Shown here: positions 13,820 through 14,530 of the stretch, one piece after another
Layout of the letters: the number at the start of each line of letters is the position of its first letter
How positions within the stretch are numbered: the stretch's first letter is position 1
Origin: an uncultured Oscillospiraceae bacterium
GTDB lineage: Bacteria > Bacillota > Clostridia > Oscillospirales > Oscillospiraceae
DNA length: 14,530 nt
Direction: 5' to 3'
NCBI GenBank assembly: GCA_944385775.1
Contig: CALWYM010000029.1
Span: 1-14,530 of the forward strand
Notes under the pieces: generated by a model
Database searches by the model: none
What the model was told of the DNA's origin: nothing
The model's input: the letters and a program-made list of their open reading frames with translations, nothing else
Position numbers and translations under genes: made by a program

Positions 13820-14530
13820 ATGGGTGCGGAGCTTATTTCCTATGTTTCCTCTGCGGAGGGTGTTTCCGCCGCGGTGCAAAACGGCGCTGACGGCGTTATC
13901 GCCTCCATTGCTTTTGGCTCTGCGCCTGGTTTAACCTCCCAGGAATTTTCCCGCGCCGGTGAATTTTGCCGTGTCCGCGGAGTTAAAATCTACGGCGCCC
14001 TTGAATGTGCCGTGGCTGATTTTATGTACCCGTCTGCGGTAGCGACGCTTGGCGACATATGGCTTTGCGGCGCCGACGGCATTGTGGTAAGGGACCCGGG
14101 GCTTCTTTTAAGTCTGGGACACGTGCTGCCTGATTGTCCGGTTATTTTGTCCGGTGAAATGAATATCCACAACAAGGACGCCTTAAAAGCCGCCCGTGCC
14201 ATGGGCGGGGACAAGGTCATTCTGCCCACAAATATATCGGTGGATACAGTAAGAGATCTTGCCGATTTTCCCCCGGTGGAGCTTTGGATTACAGTCCACG
14301 GCTTTCTCTGTCCCGGTCAGGGAAGAAGCTGTATTTTCAGCGCCTTTTCCGGCGGCGAAAGTCAGCTGCGCTCACGGTGCTCACGGCTGTGTCTTAAAGC
14401 CTTTGCCACGGGAACGAAAAATTCCCAGCCCTTTACAATGAAGGAGCTTTGCCTTGCAAACCGCCTTCCGGAGCTTTCAGCGCTGGGCATATCGGCGTTT
14501 ATACTGGACGGTACGGACAGGCGACCGGAG
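13820..14530 (+). CDS. U32-family peptidase-like protein, N-terminal 237 residues (cut by window edge)
   Basis: The frame is open from the ATG at 13820 to the window end, 237 codons. The strong site AAGGGAGG ends seven bases before the ATG, fixing the start. The protein follows the U32 plan: an N-terminal TIM-barrel-like part with AAVQNGADGV (17-26), RGVKIYG (53-59), GADGIVVRDPG (84-94) and GEMNIHN (112-118), then VHGFLC (159-164) and the four-cysteine set C164, C171, C187 and C191, followed by a GTDRRPE stretch matching the usual EGRMKSPE. In characterised relatives (UbiU/UbiV, TrhP, RlhA) such cysteines hold an iron-sulfur cluster and the proteins hydroxylate tRNA, rRNA or quinone precursors; others are called collagenase-like peptidases. 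Which applies here is unclear. Divergent from birA. Confidence 0.85.
   Translation, partial: MGAELISYVSSAEGVSAAVQNGADGVIASIAFGSAPGLTSQEFSRAGEFCRVRGVKIYGALECAVADFMYPSAVATLGDIWLCGADGIVVRDPGLLLSLGHVLPDCPVILSGEMNIHNKDALKAARAMGGDKVILPTNISVDTVRDLADFPPVELWITVHGFLCPGQGRSCIFSAFSGGESQLRSRCSRLCLKAFATGTKNSQPFTMKELCLANRLPELSALGISAFILDGTDRRPE

Noticed and set aside
1..14530. Mobile elements, CRISPR arrays, tRNA or rRNA genes, T-box leaders
   Set aside because: I read the sequence for transposase or integrase motifs, regularly spaced repeats and RNA-gene landmarks and saw none. Gaps between genes are too short for most of them.

Overview
This window looks like a chromosomal segment of an anaerobic Gram-positive bacterium, most likely class Clostridia (Ruminococcaceae/Oscillospiraceae-like, a guess). 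The reasons are the fused FeoA-FeoB transporter, a HemZ-type radical SAM protein, the recJ-rel-dtd-MBL-hemZ gene order, purine-rich AGGAGG-like ribosome binding sites, sigma-A promoters with 17-base spacers, and moderate GC content. I see no phage genes, transposases, CRISPR arrays, tRNAs or rRNAs. Nearly all the DNA is coding. Every gene except the last is on the minus strand.

Layout from high to low coordinates, which is the direction of minus-strand transcription: birA (12779-13540), recJ (11024-12712), rel (8778-10994), dtd (8336-8776), an MBL-fold hydrolase (7717-8331), hemZ (6252-7733) and a uridine-kinase-like protein (5302-6237). These form a tightly packed run. Gaps from recJ through the kinase are 29 bases or less, and hemZ overlaps the MBL gene. 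birA and recJ each have a recognisable sigma-A promoter. The run covers biotin attachment, single-strand DNA degradation in repair, (p)ppGpp stringent response, D-aminoacyl-tRNA proofreading and tetrapyrrole-type radical SAM chemistry. A small zinc-ribbon membrane protein (4797-5195) follows and ends in a strong terminator.

Next comes a two-gene peptidase unit with its own near-consensus promoter: an M42 aminopeptidase (3625-4692) overlapping by one base with an M50 membrane metallopeptidase (2492-3625). It ends in a perfect 17-bp inverted-repeat terminator that begins inside the stop codon. Below it is feoAB (1-2318, cut by the window edge). This gene is one fused reading frame for ferrous iron uptake. 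Its near-ideal promoter has a -10 element lying inside a 14-bp perfect palindrome, a strong candidate metal-repressor operator.

At the right end, a 279-bp divergent intergenic region separates birA from a plus-strand U32-family peptidase-like gene (13820 to window end, partial). It holds the birA promoter, two possible extended -10 promoters for the plus strand, a conspicuous 41-nt hairpin between them and a 12-bp palindrome before the ribosome binding site.

Most of the content is housekeeping. I do not see a clear undescribed defence or biosynthetic system. The least explained items are the coupled M42/M50 pair, the zinc-ribbon membrane protein and the structured divergent intergenic region.
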